DNA of 64,000 nt from contig BPJM01000008.1 of NCBI GenBank assembly GCA_026004615.1, forward strand, positions 1 through 64,000, written 5' to 3'. Position numbers and translations under genes: made by a program. Of this stretch, positions 46,101 through 53,965 are shown one piece after another (positions within the stretch are counted from its first letter, which is position 1; each line of letters begins with the position of its first letter). This stretch comes from Planctomycetota bacterium (GTDB lineage Bacteria; Planctomycetota; J058; J103). The notes under the pieces were generated by a model. That model saw only the letters and a list, made by a program, of their open reading frames with translations. It was not told the origin of the DNA and ran no database searches.

Positions 46101-47820
46101 GCCGCTCGACGCCGCCCAGCTCGTGCTTGCTGCGGAAGTACTCCAGCAGATCGAGCCGGTAGGCCTTCCAGGTGAGTTCGGGGATGTTGCGGGTGGTGAG
46201 CTGGAGCACGAGCGGCTCGCCGGTGGTGCAGGCGTGGCCGGTGCGCAGGCGCAGCTCCTTGGCCTGTAGCGCCTGGAGCTCGTGGCGGGCGCGGTAGGCC
46301 TCCGCCGTGCGGGGCCAGCGGCGCACCAGCTCCTCCAGCGCGCCGATCGCCTCGGCGAGCCGGCCGCGCCGCTGCAGCGTCTCGGCGAGCAGCCACTGCG
46401 CCTGCGGCGCCTCGGCGCGCTCGGCGTAGCGGCTCGCGCAGCGGCGCAGCTCGGCCAGCGCCGGCTCGAGCTGGTCTTGCTCGAGCAGTGCGCGCGCGAT
46501 GCCGAGGCTGGCGCGCGCTGCCAGCTCGTGCACCGGATGGGCGGCGACGAACTCGCGCCACGCCGCGGCCGCCTCCGCCCAGCGCCGTTCGGCGAAGCGG
46601 TCCTCGCCCTTTTGGAACCGCGCCTGGGCGAGCGCGCGCTGCGCCTGCACGAAGCGGGGATGGTTCGGATAGCGGGCGAGGAACTCCGACCACGCCTGGT
46701 GCGCGGCCTCGTAGCGCTGGCCTTGGAGCAGTGCCTCGCCCATGGCGAAGCGGGCCTCGGGGGCCTCGTCCGACTTCGGGTAGCGGTGCTCCAGCTCTGC
46801 GTAGGCCGCCACCGCCTGCTCGAGCTGGCCGGCGCGGTGCAGGGCCTGCGCGATCTGGAGCGCGACCGCCGGCGCGCGCTCGTGCTGCGGGAACAGCTCC
46901 AGCAGCCGCTGCCAGTGCGCGACGCCGGCGCGCACCGCCTCCAGGTCGGGGTTGCCGGCGGGCGCGTAGCTGGCGCCGAGCGCCTCGAGCGCGAGCGGCG
47001 CCTCGGGCGCATCGAGCCACCGCTCGGCGACGCGCGCCAGCAGCGCGCGGCCCTCGGCGGTCTGCCCGAGCTGGAGCAGCACCCGACCGAGGTGGAAGGT
47101 GGCGGCCGGCACCCGCTCGTGCTCGGGGTACTCCTCCAGGTAGCGCCGCCAGCGCGCGGCGGCCTCGGCGTGCTGGCCCAGCTCGGCGTGGCAGAGCCCG
47201 ATCCGGTAGGCGATCTCGGCGCGGCGCGCGGCCGCGATGCCGATCTGTTCCGCCTTCTGGTAGTGCGCGAGCGCGCGCGCGTAGTCGCGTTCGCGCCGGG
47301 GCGGATCGAGCGGGTCGCCCTCGCGGCCGCGCGGTGTGCCGGCGAACGCCTCATCGCCGAGCTCCAGGTACAGCGCCGCGAGCTGGGCGCGGTAGGCATC
47401 GCCGGTGAAGAAGGCCGCGCGCTCGCGATAGGTGAGCGCCGCCTCGCGGTGGCGGCGGGCGGCGGCGTAGGCCTCCGCCATGAGGAAGCGCGCCCGCGAG
47501 GCGTAGTCCGAGTCCGGGTGGCGGCGCACCAGCTCGTCCCAGGCCGCCAGCGCGCCGCCGAGATCGCCCGCGCCGAGCCGCGCCTTGCCGAGCAACAGCT
47601 GCGCCCGCACCGCCTCGGGGCTGCCGCCCGCCTCCGCGAGCAGCCGCTCGAGCGTCTGGGCGGCGGCGCCCCAGTCGCGGTCGGCGAGCTGCTCCTGCGC
47701 GCGGTGCACCAGCCGCTGCAGGGGCGAGGGCTCGCCCGCCCGCTGCGCGAGCGCCACCGCTGCGAGCAACGCCGCCCCGAGCAGTGCGACGCCGAGCCTC
47801 CGCGTACCGACTGCGCGCAT
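40108..47820 (-). CDS. Giant alpha-2-macroglobulin-like protein with TPR domains at both ends
   Basis: This 2570-residue exported protein begins with a signal peptide (GVALLGAALLAAVALA, cut before Q). About 500 residues of tetratricopeptide repeats follow. The macroglobulin MG domains start near 530 (TYIYTDRPVYRPGDTVHWRG is the MG2 region, split as YIYTDRPVYRPGD). The alpha-2-macroglobulin bait and thiol-ester region follows. The thiol-ester motif YGCVEQT is intact (Cys near 1561, Gln three residues on), so it may trap attacking proteases covalently. From about 2040 a second TPR block begins, ending in a carboxypeptidase-regulatory-like fold. Bacterial macroglobulins are usually 1500-1900 residues and lack these TPR blocks. 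It is intact over 7.7 kb and acts in the periplasm. Confidence 0.88.
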   Translation of the reverse strand: MRAVGTRRLGVALLGAALLAAVALAQRAGEPSPLQRLVHRAQEQLADRDWGAAAQTLERLLAEAGGSPEAVRAQLLLGKARLGAGDLGGALAAWDELVRRHPDSDYASRARFLMAEAYAAARRHREAALTYRERAAFFTGDAYRAQLAALYLELGDEAFAGTPRGREGDPLDPPRRERDYARALAHYQKAEQIGIAAARRAEIAYRIGLCHAELGQHAEAAARWRRYLEEYPEHERVPAATFHLGRVLLQLGQTAEGRALLARVAERWLDAPEAPLALEALGASYAPAGNPDLEAVRAGVAHWQRLLELFPQHERAPAVALQIAQALHRAGQLEQAVAAYAELEHRYPKSDEAPEARFAMGEALLQGQRYEAAHQAWSEFLARYPNHPRFVQAQRALAQARFQKGEDRFAERRWAEAAAAWREFVAAHPVHELAARASLGIARALLEQDQLEPALAELRRCASRYAERAEAPQAQWLLAETLQRRGRLAEAIGALEELVRRWPRTAEAYRARHELQALQAKELRLRTGHACTTGEPLVLQLTTRNIPELTWKAYRLDLLEYFRSKHELGGVERLATEIVAPDQSWHDPVAGYEPYRLFERAAELPLGGPGAWVVVAEEQDYRAVTLAIRSDLSIICKQAPRQLLVFARNERTGEPWPGVEVLASDGKALLVQGVTGEDGVFRHTFEREPGALRVLAHQGGHLAYSSPAPAAPARTAWGYTTRTYIYTDRPVYRPGDTVHWRGILRKVSEGLYQPSDGLLVELRVRDPRGTLVRQQELRTNRFGSFSGSLVLGEQAPLGTWTISCAFEGVEHQGSFVVEAYRKPEVLVELTPRRTDWLTGETVELEVEASYAFGGPLRAAPLRWWVWRRPYAFDASRYQGLGWLWAQPSGRAHPREPEPGTLLASGEGATDEQGRAAVRFETEPGDDDRLYTIAVEVMDPAQRWSAGAANAFVTARGFYAVVRSDRQVYRPGEPIRLEVFAVDASHRGVRTTGELVLARRRMIAGEPRFEPVRRLVLQTGEDGRAQTELRLEQPGSWRLVFEARDRRGGLVSGAIELELTGPSEELEPAAKLLCERELYRSGETARALVRSPAAPVWALLTVEGESVLDYRVVRLEQRSSTLEIPMRGAYAPNAFIQIAIPARKQLYTAGDEVMVLRYLQVSVEPEPRELRPGGRLRLVLRATDHAGAPVEAELGVAVVDETVFAIRPDTTPAIQPFFYDQRRGLAVGTDSSFAWRYEGVSELRPAALLAELERRRYEAEQASQRARERDALEALRGLAPPGAAAPPAPAEELEKAAAAEDRLGAPEGAAAGAAGERFGGRRQRARNGGRPAEPDAAAQARLRRLFADTAAWVPHLVTGPDGRASLELTLPDDLTRWRVTVRGITRETLAGSAETSLTATQPLLLRLARPRFAVEGDRFELLALAHNLGQAPVAARLGLVPDKLLALEAGALEAELRLEPAAVHRHAVRVRAAGPGRALLRAALQSPAGGDALELPLVVQPFGVREQQARSGTLATGQARLEFTVPAAVVPGSQRLELRLEPSPAAAVLGAISWLEEYPYGCVEQTVNRFLPAVYAERAYRRLGIPDERVRRRLEAAVERGVMRLVQTQNPDGGWGWWPERPSRPETTALALEGLEVARTSGRFVDPRALARGRAAAQAMLRAAGEDHEARAMLLRALALSGRAESEELARALRAGHAISLAAVALLAIACDDAGRPEMAGRALERIRAAVQAGPEGTRWWPGSPERGWHGSAIETTARCVEALLRYEPQHGAIEPAVRWLLAQRRGSAWRSSKDTGAVVAALARYLEQRGRGQADYTAIVRLDGEELARARVRGAGEAEQLGPLVLEAPRLGPGPHTLEIIEEGTGELHYAMLAEWVRRAEAVEPAGNLLALERKLVRWHPPQPLYDAKGRPRTAGYSVLEPRARPGWADEQALERVSSGDKVVVRLRLQARAPVRYLVVEDRLPAGLEPEPEGAGGGFDRYEARDDRAVFFITELSPGTHELSYVARAVVPGSYRTLAAEAYGMYEPEVFARSASAALEVRAGPLAPPPPTPDELYAEVLELLEQRRWAAARPLLERLLGLELREAVRVELLAQAVRLYLELAEPRAAVAAWERLRDHDPRRAEALAAQHQVGLQLLDAHLALQEFTRALELGRQLVLGQFALDLEVAEVYRRLERPLQAQDYLLGLVRRYPETDAVLGSWYEAARRYYELERPLSPGQQPRHYQPAARPRMLLEAVRALREFIAFHPDSRWCDDAQLYVVRALAGMEQWELLAREAAALVRRYPDSAHVEEALYLRTLAHFRAGAYEQALVAGRELLAYQRPDARGRPQPSRHRHEVELLFAQIHHLRGELEQAVEYYRRVADRFADARDSLQFLTERRLELPPLVVGPPGKAVLPVQSKNLEQIELKIYPVDLLLLLSKERDLAQAARVDLTGIAPRQTLALRLPAAPYRLVAAQLELPPLERGAYLVVARAEAEGETLHRSALWILSELELRVQQLGDRMRVYLSWRRDGRPASGALVTVTDRGGLVARGRTDARGIFEAPGARPTASVVAEHEGHLALYRQGLTD

Positions 47821-48039
47821 GGTCCGGACCTCCTCGTTCGGCGATGGGCGGGGCGCGTGCCGGGCAGCCCGGGCCCGGTGCCGGCACCTCCCTCGTGGGA
47901 TAGGACCGCCGGGTCGTCCGGCGATTCTAGGCTCCTGCGCCGCGGCTGCACCAGCCCCCGCCGCAAACCCGCGGGCGGGCGTACGCGCGCGGCTGGGCCG
48001 CGGTCCGCCCTCGGGCCGGCGGGCGCGCCAGACAGCGGC

Positions 48040-50215
48040 TCAGCAGGGCGCGCCTTCGGCGGCGGGGCCCAGATGCCGCGCCAGCCAGGCGGCGATGCGC
48101 TCCAGGCGGTCGAGCCGCAGATCGGGCGGACCGGTGCGCGACAGCCCGTGGTTGCTCTCGGGCGGATAGCGCACCAGCACCGCCTCGACCCGGTTGCGGC
48201 GGAGCGCGACAAAGTACTGCTCGGCCTGCTCGATCGGGCAGCGCAGATCCCCCTCGCTGTGGATGATCAGCACCGGGGTGCGCACCCGGTGGGCGTGGCT
48301 GAGCGGCGACTGCGCGAGCAGCGCGTCCGGCTCCGACCAGGGATTGCCCGGCCAGTAGCCGTCGGGGCTGAACGGGAAGTCGCAGGTGCCGAACATGCTG
48401 TGCAGGTTCGTGACCGCCCGCTCGACGATCGCGCAGCGGAACCGATCGGTCTGCCCGATGATCCACGCCGCCATGTAGCCGCCGTAGCTGCCGCCGATCA
48501 CGGCCATGCGGGCCGGATCCACATCCGGGCGCGCCGCTGCATGCTCGAGCACCGCCATGAGGTCCTGGTAGTCGAGTTCGCCCCACCGCCCGCGGATCGC
48601 GCGCAGGAACTCCTCGCCGCGCCCGGTGCTGCCGCGCGGATTGGCGTAGAGCACCGCGTAGCCGCGCGCGGCCAGCCACTGCATCTCGTGGAAGAACGTC
48701 CAGCCATACTGCGCGTGCGGCCCGCCGTGCACCGAGAGCACGAGCGGATGGCGCCGGCCAGCCGGCGCACCGGGCGGAAGCAACAGCCACGCCTGCACCC
48801 GCTCGCCGCCCGCGCCCGCGACCTCGAGCAGCTCGGGCGCGGCGAGTTCCAGCTGCGCCAGCCAGCCCGCGTGCACGCGCGTCAGGGGCTGGAGCTCGAG
48901 CGGCGCGGCCGGCTGCGGCGCCGGCCCGCCGGCTCCGCTCCCCGCCTGCACCGGGCCGTCCCCGCCGCCGCCCGCCCCGCCGCCCTCGCTCCTGCGCAGC
49001 TCGGCGGTGAACAGCTCCGGCGGTGCCGTGGCCGTGGCGCGCAGCAGGACGAACCGCTCGCGCGCCGCGTCCGCATCGAAGGCGATCAGGTCGTGCTCCC
49101 CCTCGGTGAGCGCGCGCGCGGGCGCGCCGCCGGGCAGGGCCCGCACCTCGTAGAGCTGCGCGGTGCCCGGGCCGCTCACCAGCGCATACAGCCGTTCGGA
49201 GTCCGGCGACCAGAGCGGCGGCGCGGCGCCGGTGAAGGCGGCCCGCAGGTCGCTGAGCGTGGTGTTGCCGATCGTGGCATCCAGCTCGGCGGTCAGGCAG
49301 CGCGCCTGCTCCTCGCCCCCGGCCGGCACCACCCACAGCCGGTCGTGGCGCGGCACCCACGGGTCCTCGCGACAGGCGCGGCCGACGTACGCGATCCACT
49401 TGCCGTCGGGCGAGCAGGCGAGCCCGCCCTTGTAGCCGGGCGGGGGTGGCGAGCCGCCGCAGCGAGGGCGCCGTCGGCTCCCGCTCGTGCTGCGCGCCGC
49501 CCAGGGCCAGCACCCAGATGTCCTCGAGCCAGGGGGTGGCGTCCGGGTCCTCGCTCCGGTTGGAGACGAAGGCGAGCCAGCGGCCGTCGGGCGACCAGGC
49601 GGGGCTGTGCACGTCCCGGTCGCCCTCGGTGAGCTGGCGCACCGCGCCGGTGCGCGCGTCGCACAGCCACAGCTGCTGGCGGCAGTCCAGATAGCCCGTG
49701 CCCTCGAGCCGGTAGCGCAGCCGGTGGATCACGCGCGGCGGGCTGCTGCGCCGCTCGGACTTGCGCCGCTCGGCGGCCGCGCGCGTCCGTTCCGGCGGCA
49801 GCGGCCGGAAGGTGAAGGCCAGCCGCCGCCCGCAGGGCGACCACAGCGGCGGGCCCAGCTGGCCCTCCGGCAGGCGGGTGAGCTGGCGCGGCTCGGCCGG
49901 CTCGCCGCTGGGGCCGGCAGCCGGCGGCAATGGCAGGAGCCAGATCTGGGCCTGCTCGTCCACCGTCCGGACGAAGGCGACCGCGCGGCCGTCGGGGGCC
50001 AGGCGCGGCTCGGTGTCCTGCACGGCGCCGCGGGTCAGCTGCCGGCTGCGCCCGCTCGCGAGCTCGATCCACCACAGGTGGGCGTCGTAGGTGTTGCGGT
50101 CGCGCGAGGCGAGCTTGACGCTGAAGACGGCGGCGTCGCCCGCCGGTGCCACCGCGGGCGCGCCGAGCACGCGGATCCGCAGCAGGTCGGTGTGCCGGAT
50201 CCTCCGCCTGGTCAT
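48040..50215 (-). CDS. S9 family prolyl-oligopeptidase-like serine peptidase; one frameshift near 49440
   Basis: This is a dipeptidyl/acylaminoacyl-peptidase of about 725 residues. The N-terminal half is a beta-propeller with Trp-Ser-Pro-Asp repeats (AWSPDGRWLAFVSNR). It breaks frame at a CCCCC run; reading four C restores LATPPGYKGG and the following CSPDGKWIAYVG. The C-terminal hydrolase domain is intact. GGSYGGYMAAW carries the Ser, HSEGDLRCPIEQAEQ the Asp and SNHGLSRTG the His. A strong GGAGG precedes the ATG. It has no signal peptide, so it probably degrades oligopeptides in the cytoplasm. The homopolymer position makes a consensus error likely. Confidence 0.85.
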
Positions 50216-50381
50216 GGCGCCTCCTCTCCTGCTGGTCGGGGCCGCACGGCGCTGAAGCGTGCGGGCGGGGAATCGTCCAACGAGCGTGGTGATATAGCAC
50301 GTATAGGACGGCTGCGAACAGAGCGGGGCTGCTGCCGCTCCGCAGCGGCCCGCGGCAACCGAGACGACAGGAGGGGGTGAC

Positions 50382-50990
50382 ATGCGAGCGAGGGGGATCA
50401 CGCGTCTGGGGGCGTTGGTGGTGCTCGCAGGTGCGCTGGCGCTCGGCGGGCTCGGCACCAGCGCCGCGCACGCCAAGGAGCGCTACGAGATCGACGGCGC
50501 GCACAGCTTCGTGCTGTTCGGCATCGGGCACTTCAACGCCGGCAAGGTCTGGGGCCGGTTCAACAAGATCTCCGGGGAGCTGGTGTTCATTCCGGACCGG
50601 ATCGAGGCCGGCGGCGATGTCCGGATCGAGATCGACGCCGCCAGCATCGACACCGGCGTGGCCAAGCGGGATGAGCACCTGCGCAGCCCCGATTTCTTCA
50701 ACGTGAAGCAGTTCCCGAAGATCACCTTCGAAGGCGGCAAGGTCAGCAAGGTCGAGGGCGGTACGCTGCAGCTGACCGGCAAGCTCTCGCTGCACGGGGT
50801 GACCAAGGAGATCACCGTGCCGGTGCGGATGCTCGGCCGCGCCACCGATCCGCGCGGGGATGTGCGCGTGGGCTTCGAGGCGCGGTTTGTGATCGATCGC
50901 GACGCGTTCGGGATCAGCTACATGCCGGATGCCATCGGCAAGCAGGTGGAGCTGATCGTCGCGATCGAGGCGGTGAGGAAGCAGGGCTGA
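50382..50990 (+). CDS. YceI family periplasmic lipid-binding protein
   Basis: YceI proteins are lipocalin-like barrels that bind isoprenoid-type lipids and are often stress-induced. The 202 residues begin with a signal peptide (ALVVLAGALALGGLG, cut after AHA). The family pattern follows: YEIDGAHSFVLFGIGHF, RDEHLRSPDFFNVKQFP, the TGKLSLHGVTKEI segment and FEARFVIDRDAFGI. CAGGAGGGGGTGAC precedes the ATG. It is divergent from the S9 peptidase, and the 166-bp gap between them holds an AT-rich stretch (GATATAGCACGTATAGG), a likely promoter. Confidence 0.92.
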   Translation: MRARGITRLGALVVLAGALALGGLGTSAAHAKERYEIDGAHSFVLFGIGHFNAGKVWGRFNKISGELVFIPDRIEAGGDVRIEIDAASIDTGVAKRDEHLRSPDFFNVKQFPKITFEGGKVSKVEGGTLQLTGKLSLHGVTKEITVPVRMLGRATDPRGDVRVGFEARFVIDRDAFGISYMPDAIGKQVELIVAIEAVRKQG

Positions 50991-51047
50991 GCGGGCGCGC
51001 CGGGCGGCTGCGGCGGCCGGTGCACGGGCGGAGGGCGGTGCGCGGGG

Positions 51048-51245
51048 CCCCTCGCCCCGGCCCTCTCCCCCGCAGGCGCGGCAGAGGGGCAAGGCGAGGC
51101 CGGTCCTCTTGCGGCAGAGCGGGGCAGAGGGGGAGGAGGGCGGCGATCTTGTTCCCGCGGAGCGGGCAAGCGCGGGAGGAGGCGGGGCTCGCCCCGCTGC
51201 TCCCTGTTTCCTCCGGGGAGAGGGTCGGGGTGCGGGGGCGAGGTG
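51048..51245. repeat. Solitary degenerate copy of the CCCTCACCCC repeat unit
   Basis: CCCCTCGCCCCGGCCCTCTC at the left and GGGGAGAGGGTCGGGGTGCG at the right match the ends of the arrays at 31.9-37.1 kb with several changes; the interior is rearranged. It fills most of the 337-bp gap between the YceI gene and the next gene. It shows that the repeat family occurs singly elsewhere on the chromosome. Confidence 0.6.
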
Positions 51246-51327
51246 TGAACCCAGCCCAGCCTGCCGGCGGCGCGCCTGCCGGCCGGCAGCGGCCTGAAGG
51301 CGGCGGCACGAGGAGCCCGGAGGCCCC

Positions 51328-52248
51328 ATGGACGACGCGGTGCTGTTCCACCTGAAGATGCTCGCCCACACCGTGCTCGCCCCGGTGGGGGCCGTCGCGG
51401 TGCTGGCGGTGCTGGCGGCGCTCGTGCCCGTGCGCTACGGCGGGGCGCGCGCGGCGCTCGTGGGGCTCGGGGTGGCGGCCGGCATGGCGGTGGGCTTCGG
51501 CCTGATCGCCGGCTGGCCGGCGGTGCCGCCGGTCGATACCGCCGGCTGGCTCGTGTTCGCAGCGATCGCGGCCGCGCTGTTGTTCGGCGTGTTCGAGCTG
51601 GTGGCGGTGCCGCCGCCGGTGCGCGAGGCCGTGCGGCTGGTGCTGGCGGTGGGGCTGGCGGGCCTGCTGTTCGTGCGGGTGGGTCCCCAGCTCGACTGGG
51701 GATGGACGGCATGGGGGCGGTGGGCCGTGCTGCCGGCTGTGGCGGCGGCAGCGGCGTGGGCGGCGCTGGAGGCGGCGGCCCGGCGCGGCCCGAGCGCGGC
51801 GGCGCCGGCCGCCGCCCTGCTCGGCGCGCTCGGCCTCAGCGCGGCGAGCCTGCTCGGGGCCAGCGCCAAGATGGCCCAGCTCGCCGGCTCGTGGGCCGCG
51901 GTGCTCGGCGCCGCCTGCCTGATCGCCTGGCGCTGGCCGGCGCTGCGCTTCGGCCGCGCCGCCGCGGCCGCCGCCATGCTGCCGCTGGGCGGACTGGCGG
52001 CGTACGTGCACTACTTCGTCGAGGTTCCCCCGGCGGCGCTGCTGCTCGCCGGGTGCTCCACCCTCGCCGCCTGGGCGGGCGTGCTCGCGGCGCGGCGCGG
52101 GGCGCGGCCGCTCGCCGCGCTCCTGCTGGTGGCGCTGCTCGCCGCCCTGCCCGCCGCCGGCGCCGGCTATCTCGCCTACCGGGCGGCGCAGCCCGCGCAG
52201 CCGGCCTCGGCCGAGGACGCCGCCCTCCAGGAGCTGTACGGGTTCTGA
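51328..52248 (+). CDS. Hypothetical polytopic membrane protein
   Basis: This unrecognised 306-residue protein is almost entirely hydrophobic. About eight or nine membrane segments are visible, among them VLAPVGAVAVLAVLAALV, GWLVFAAIAAALLFGVF, AVLGAACLIAWRWPAL and PLAALLLVALLAALPAAG. The cytoplasmic or periplasmic tail is short (SAEDAALQELYGF). GGAGGCCCC precedes the ATG. No transporter or enzyme signature was found. It is followed by nhaA after about 135 bp with its own promoter. Confidence 0.7.
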   Translation: MDDAVLFHLKMLAHTVLAPVGAVAVLAVLAALVPVRYGGARAALVGLGVAAGMAVGFGLIAGWPAVPPVDTAGWLVFAAIAAALLFGVFELVAVPPPVREAVRLVLAVGLAGLLFVRVGPQLDWGWTAWGRWAVLPAVAAAAAWAALEAAARRGPSAAAPAAALLGALGLSAASLLGASAKMAQLAGSWAAVLGAACLIAWRWPALRFGRAAAAAAMLPLGGLAAYVHYFVEVPPAALLLAGCSTLAAWAGVLAARRGARPLAALLLVALLAALPAAGAGYLAYRAAQPAQPASAEDAALQELYGF

Positions 52249-52315
52249 ACCGCCGCCTCCGGGCGGGCGCGCCGGCGAGGGCTCCCACCCGCGGGCACCC
52301 CGCGGCCCGCTCCCC

Positions 52316-52321
52316 TATAAT
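52316..52321 (+). promoter_or_regulatory. Consensus -10 box upstream of nhaA
   Basis: A perfect TATAAT lies 64 bp before the nhaA ATG in otherwise GC-rich DNA. No good -35 is found 16-18 bp upstream, so the promoter may depend on an activator. Confidence 0.5.
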
Positions 52322-52384
52322 GCGCGCTTCGATCTCGCAACGCAGGCGCGCGCGTCGAGCGGCGCTCCGAGGGGGAAGGACGCC

Positions 52385-53866
52385 ATGGCGAGCGGCACCA
52401 CGCGCGAGCGCAATCCCGGTCGGCCTGGAGCGTGGCTGCCCGCGCAGCGGCTGCGCGAGGCCCTGCTGGGGCCGCTGGAGCGGTTCCTGCACCTGCAGGC
52501 GGCGAGCGGCATCGTGTTGCTCGCGGCGGCAGCAGCGGCGCTGGTGTGGGCCAACTCGCCCTGGTGGCACAGCTACGAGCGGCTGTGGCACACCCCGCTC
52601 ACGCTCGGGGTGGGCAGCTGGCAGATCCAGCGCGACCTGCACTTCTGGATCAACGAGTTCCTGATGACGATCTTCTTCCTCGTCGCCGGCTTGGAGATCA
52701 AGCGCGAGCTGGCGGCCGGGGCGCTCAGCGACCTCAAGCGGGCCGCGCTCCCGGTCGCCGCCGCGCTGGGCGGCATGCTCGCCCCCGCGCTGATCTACAC
52801 CGCGCTCAATCCGGCGGCGCCGGCGCGCAGCGGCTGGGGCATCCCGATGGCGACCGACATCGCGTTCGCGGTCGGGGTGGTGGTGTTGCTCGGCCGGCGG
52901 GTGCCGCCCGCGGTGCGCGTGCTGTTGCTGGCGGTGGCGATCATCGACGACCTGGGGGCGATCCTGGTCATCGCGATCTTCTACGCCAGCGGCTTCGACC
53001 CGCAGGGGCTCCTGGTGCTGGGCGGCGGCGTCGCATTCATGCTGCTGTTGCGCGCGGCAGGCGTGCGCCCCGGCATCGGGTACATCTTCCCGCTCACCGT
53101 GATCTGGGTCGGGCTGTACCAGACGGGGGTGCATCCGACGATCGCCGGGGTCATCGTGGCGTTCGCCACCCCGGTCGAACCGTGGCTGGAGCGCCGCCAT
53201 TTCATCGAGCTGGCGCAGCAGGCGCTGGCGGAGTTCCAGCGACGGTTCGAGCAGGGCCGCGGCGAACACGAGCTGCTGGAGCCGCTGCGCACCCTCACCC
53301 AGGCGGGCCGCGAGGCGGTCTCGCCCGCGGTGCGGGGCGAGGTCTTCTTCCACCCCTGGGTGGCGTTTCTCATCATGCCGCTGTTCGCGCTCGCCAACGC
53401 CGGGGTGCGGCTCGGCGAGCTCGACCTGGGGCGGCCCGGGGCGCTGGGCGTGCTGCTGGGCGTGAGCGGGGGGCTGGTGCTCGGCAAGCCGCTCGGGGTG
53501 CTGGGACTGAGCTGGCTGGCGGTGCGCTGCGGGCTCTGCCGGCTGCCGCGCGGGGTCGGCTGGCATGGGGTGGCACTGCTCGGGGCCGCGGCCGGGATCG
53601 GCTTCACGATGGCGATCTTCATCGCGGAGCTGGCGTTCACCGACCCGATGCTGCTGAATGCGGCCAAGCTCGGGGTGCTGCTGGCGACGGCGCTGGCGGC
53701 GTTGCTGGCGGTCGCGCTCGGGCGCGCGCTCGCCCTGCCGCCGCGGCCACCGGCCGAGGAGCTGACCGAGAGCCAGATCGAGCGCGAGAACGCCTACTGG
53801 GAGTCCACAGGCGAGTCCGCCCGCCCGGAGGTGGAACCGGTGCTCGGGATCGATCCGCGCGACTGA
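52385..53866 (+). CDS. nhaA: Na+/H+ antiporter NhaA
   Basis: NhaA expels Na+ in exchange for protons and supports pH and salt tolerance at the inner membrane. FFLVAGLEIKREL marks the early helices, ATDIAFAVGV the unwound helix IV, and AIIDDLGAI the ion-binding Asp pair (D188-D189). GAAAGIGFTMAIFIAELAF is the late conserved stretch. The protein has 493 residues, about 100 more than E. coli NhaA. Part of the excess is a hydrophilic insert (about 265-310) and a charged C-terminal tail (EELTESQIERENAYWESTG). The antiporter core looks complete. Confidence 0.95.
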   Translation: MASGTTRERNPGRPGAWLPAQRLREALLGPLERFLHLQAASGIVLLAAAAAALVWANSPWWHSYERLWHTPLTLGVGSWQIQRDLHFWINEFLMTIFFLVAGLEIKRELAAGALSDLKRAALPVAAALGGMLAPALIYTALNPAAPARSGWGIPMATDIAFAVGVVVLLGRRVPPAVRVLLLAVAIIDDLGAILVIAIFYASGFDPQGLLVLGGGVAFMLLLRAAGVRPGIGYIFPLTVIWVGLYQTGVHPTIAGVIVAFATPVEPWLERRHFIELAQQALAEFQRRFEQGRGEHELLEPLRTLTQAGREAVSPAVRGEVFFHPWVAFLIMPLFALANAGVRLGELDLGRPGALGVLLGVSGGLVLGKPLGVLGLSWLAVRCGLCRLPRGVGWHGVALLGAAAGIGFTMAIFIAELAFTDPMLLNAAKLGVLLATALAALLAVALGRALALPPRPPAEELTESQIERENAYWESTGESARPEVEPVLGIDPRD

Positions 53867-53965
53867 ACGGCCGGCGGTGCGCGGCGTACCCGGCCGCGAG
53901 CGCTGCACGGCCGGCGCGCCTCGGCGGCTCGATGCCGGTCAGCGGCCGGTGGGGAGGGTGGGCCG

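Noticed and set aside
39961..46269. A 2102-codon open frame on the plus strand, and a second one at 46282-49632
   Set aside because: They are antisense to the intact macroglobulin and S9 genes and consist of Arg/Gln/His/Leu-rich low-complexity protein, as expected opposite GC-rich coding DNA.
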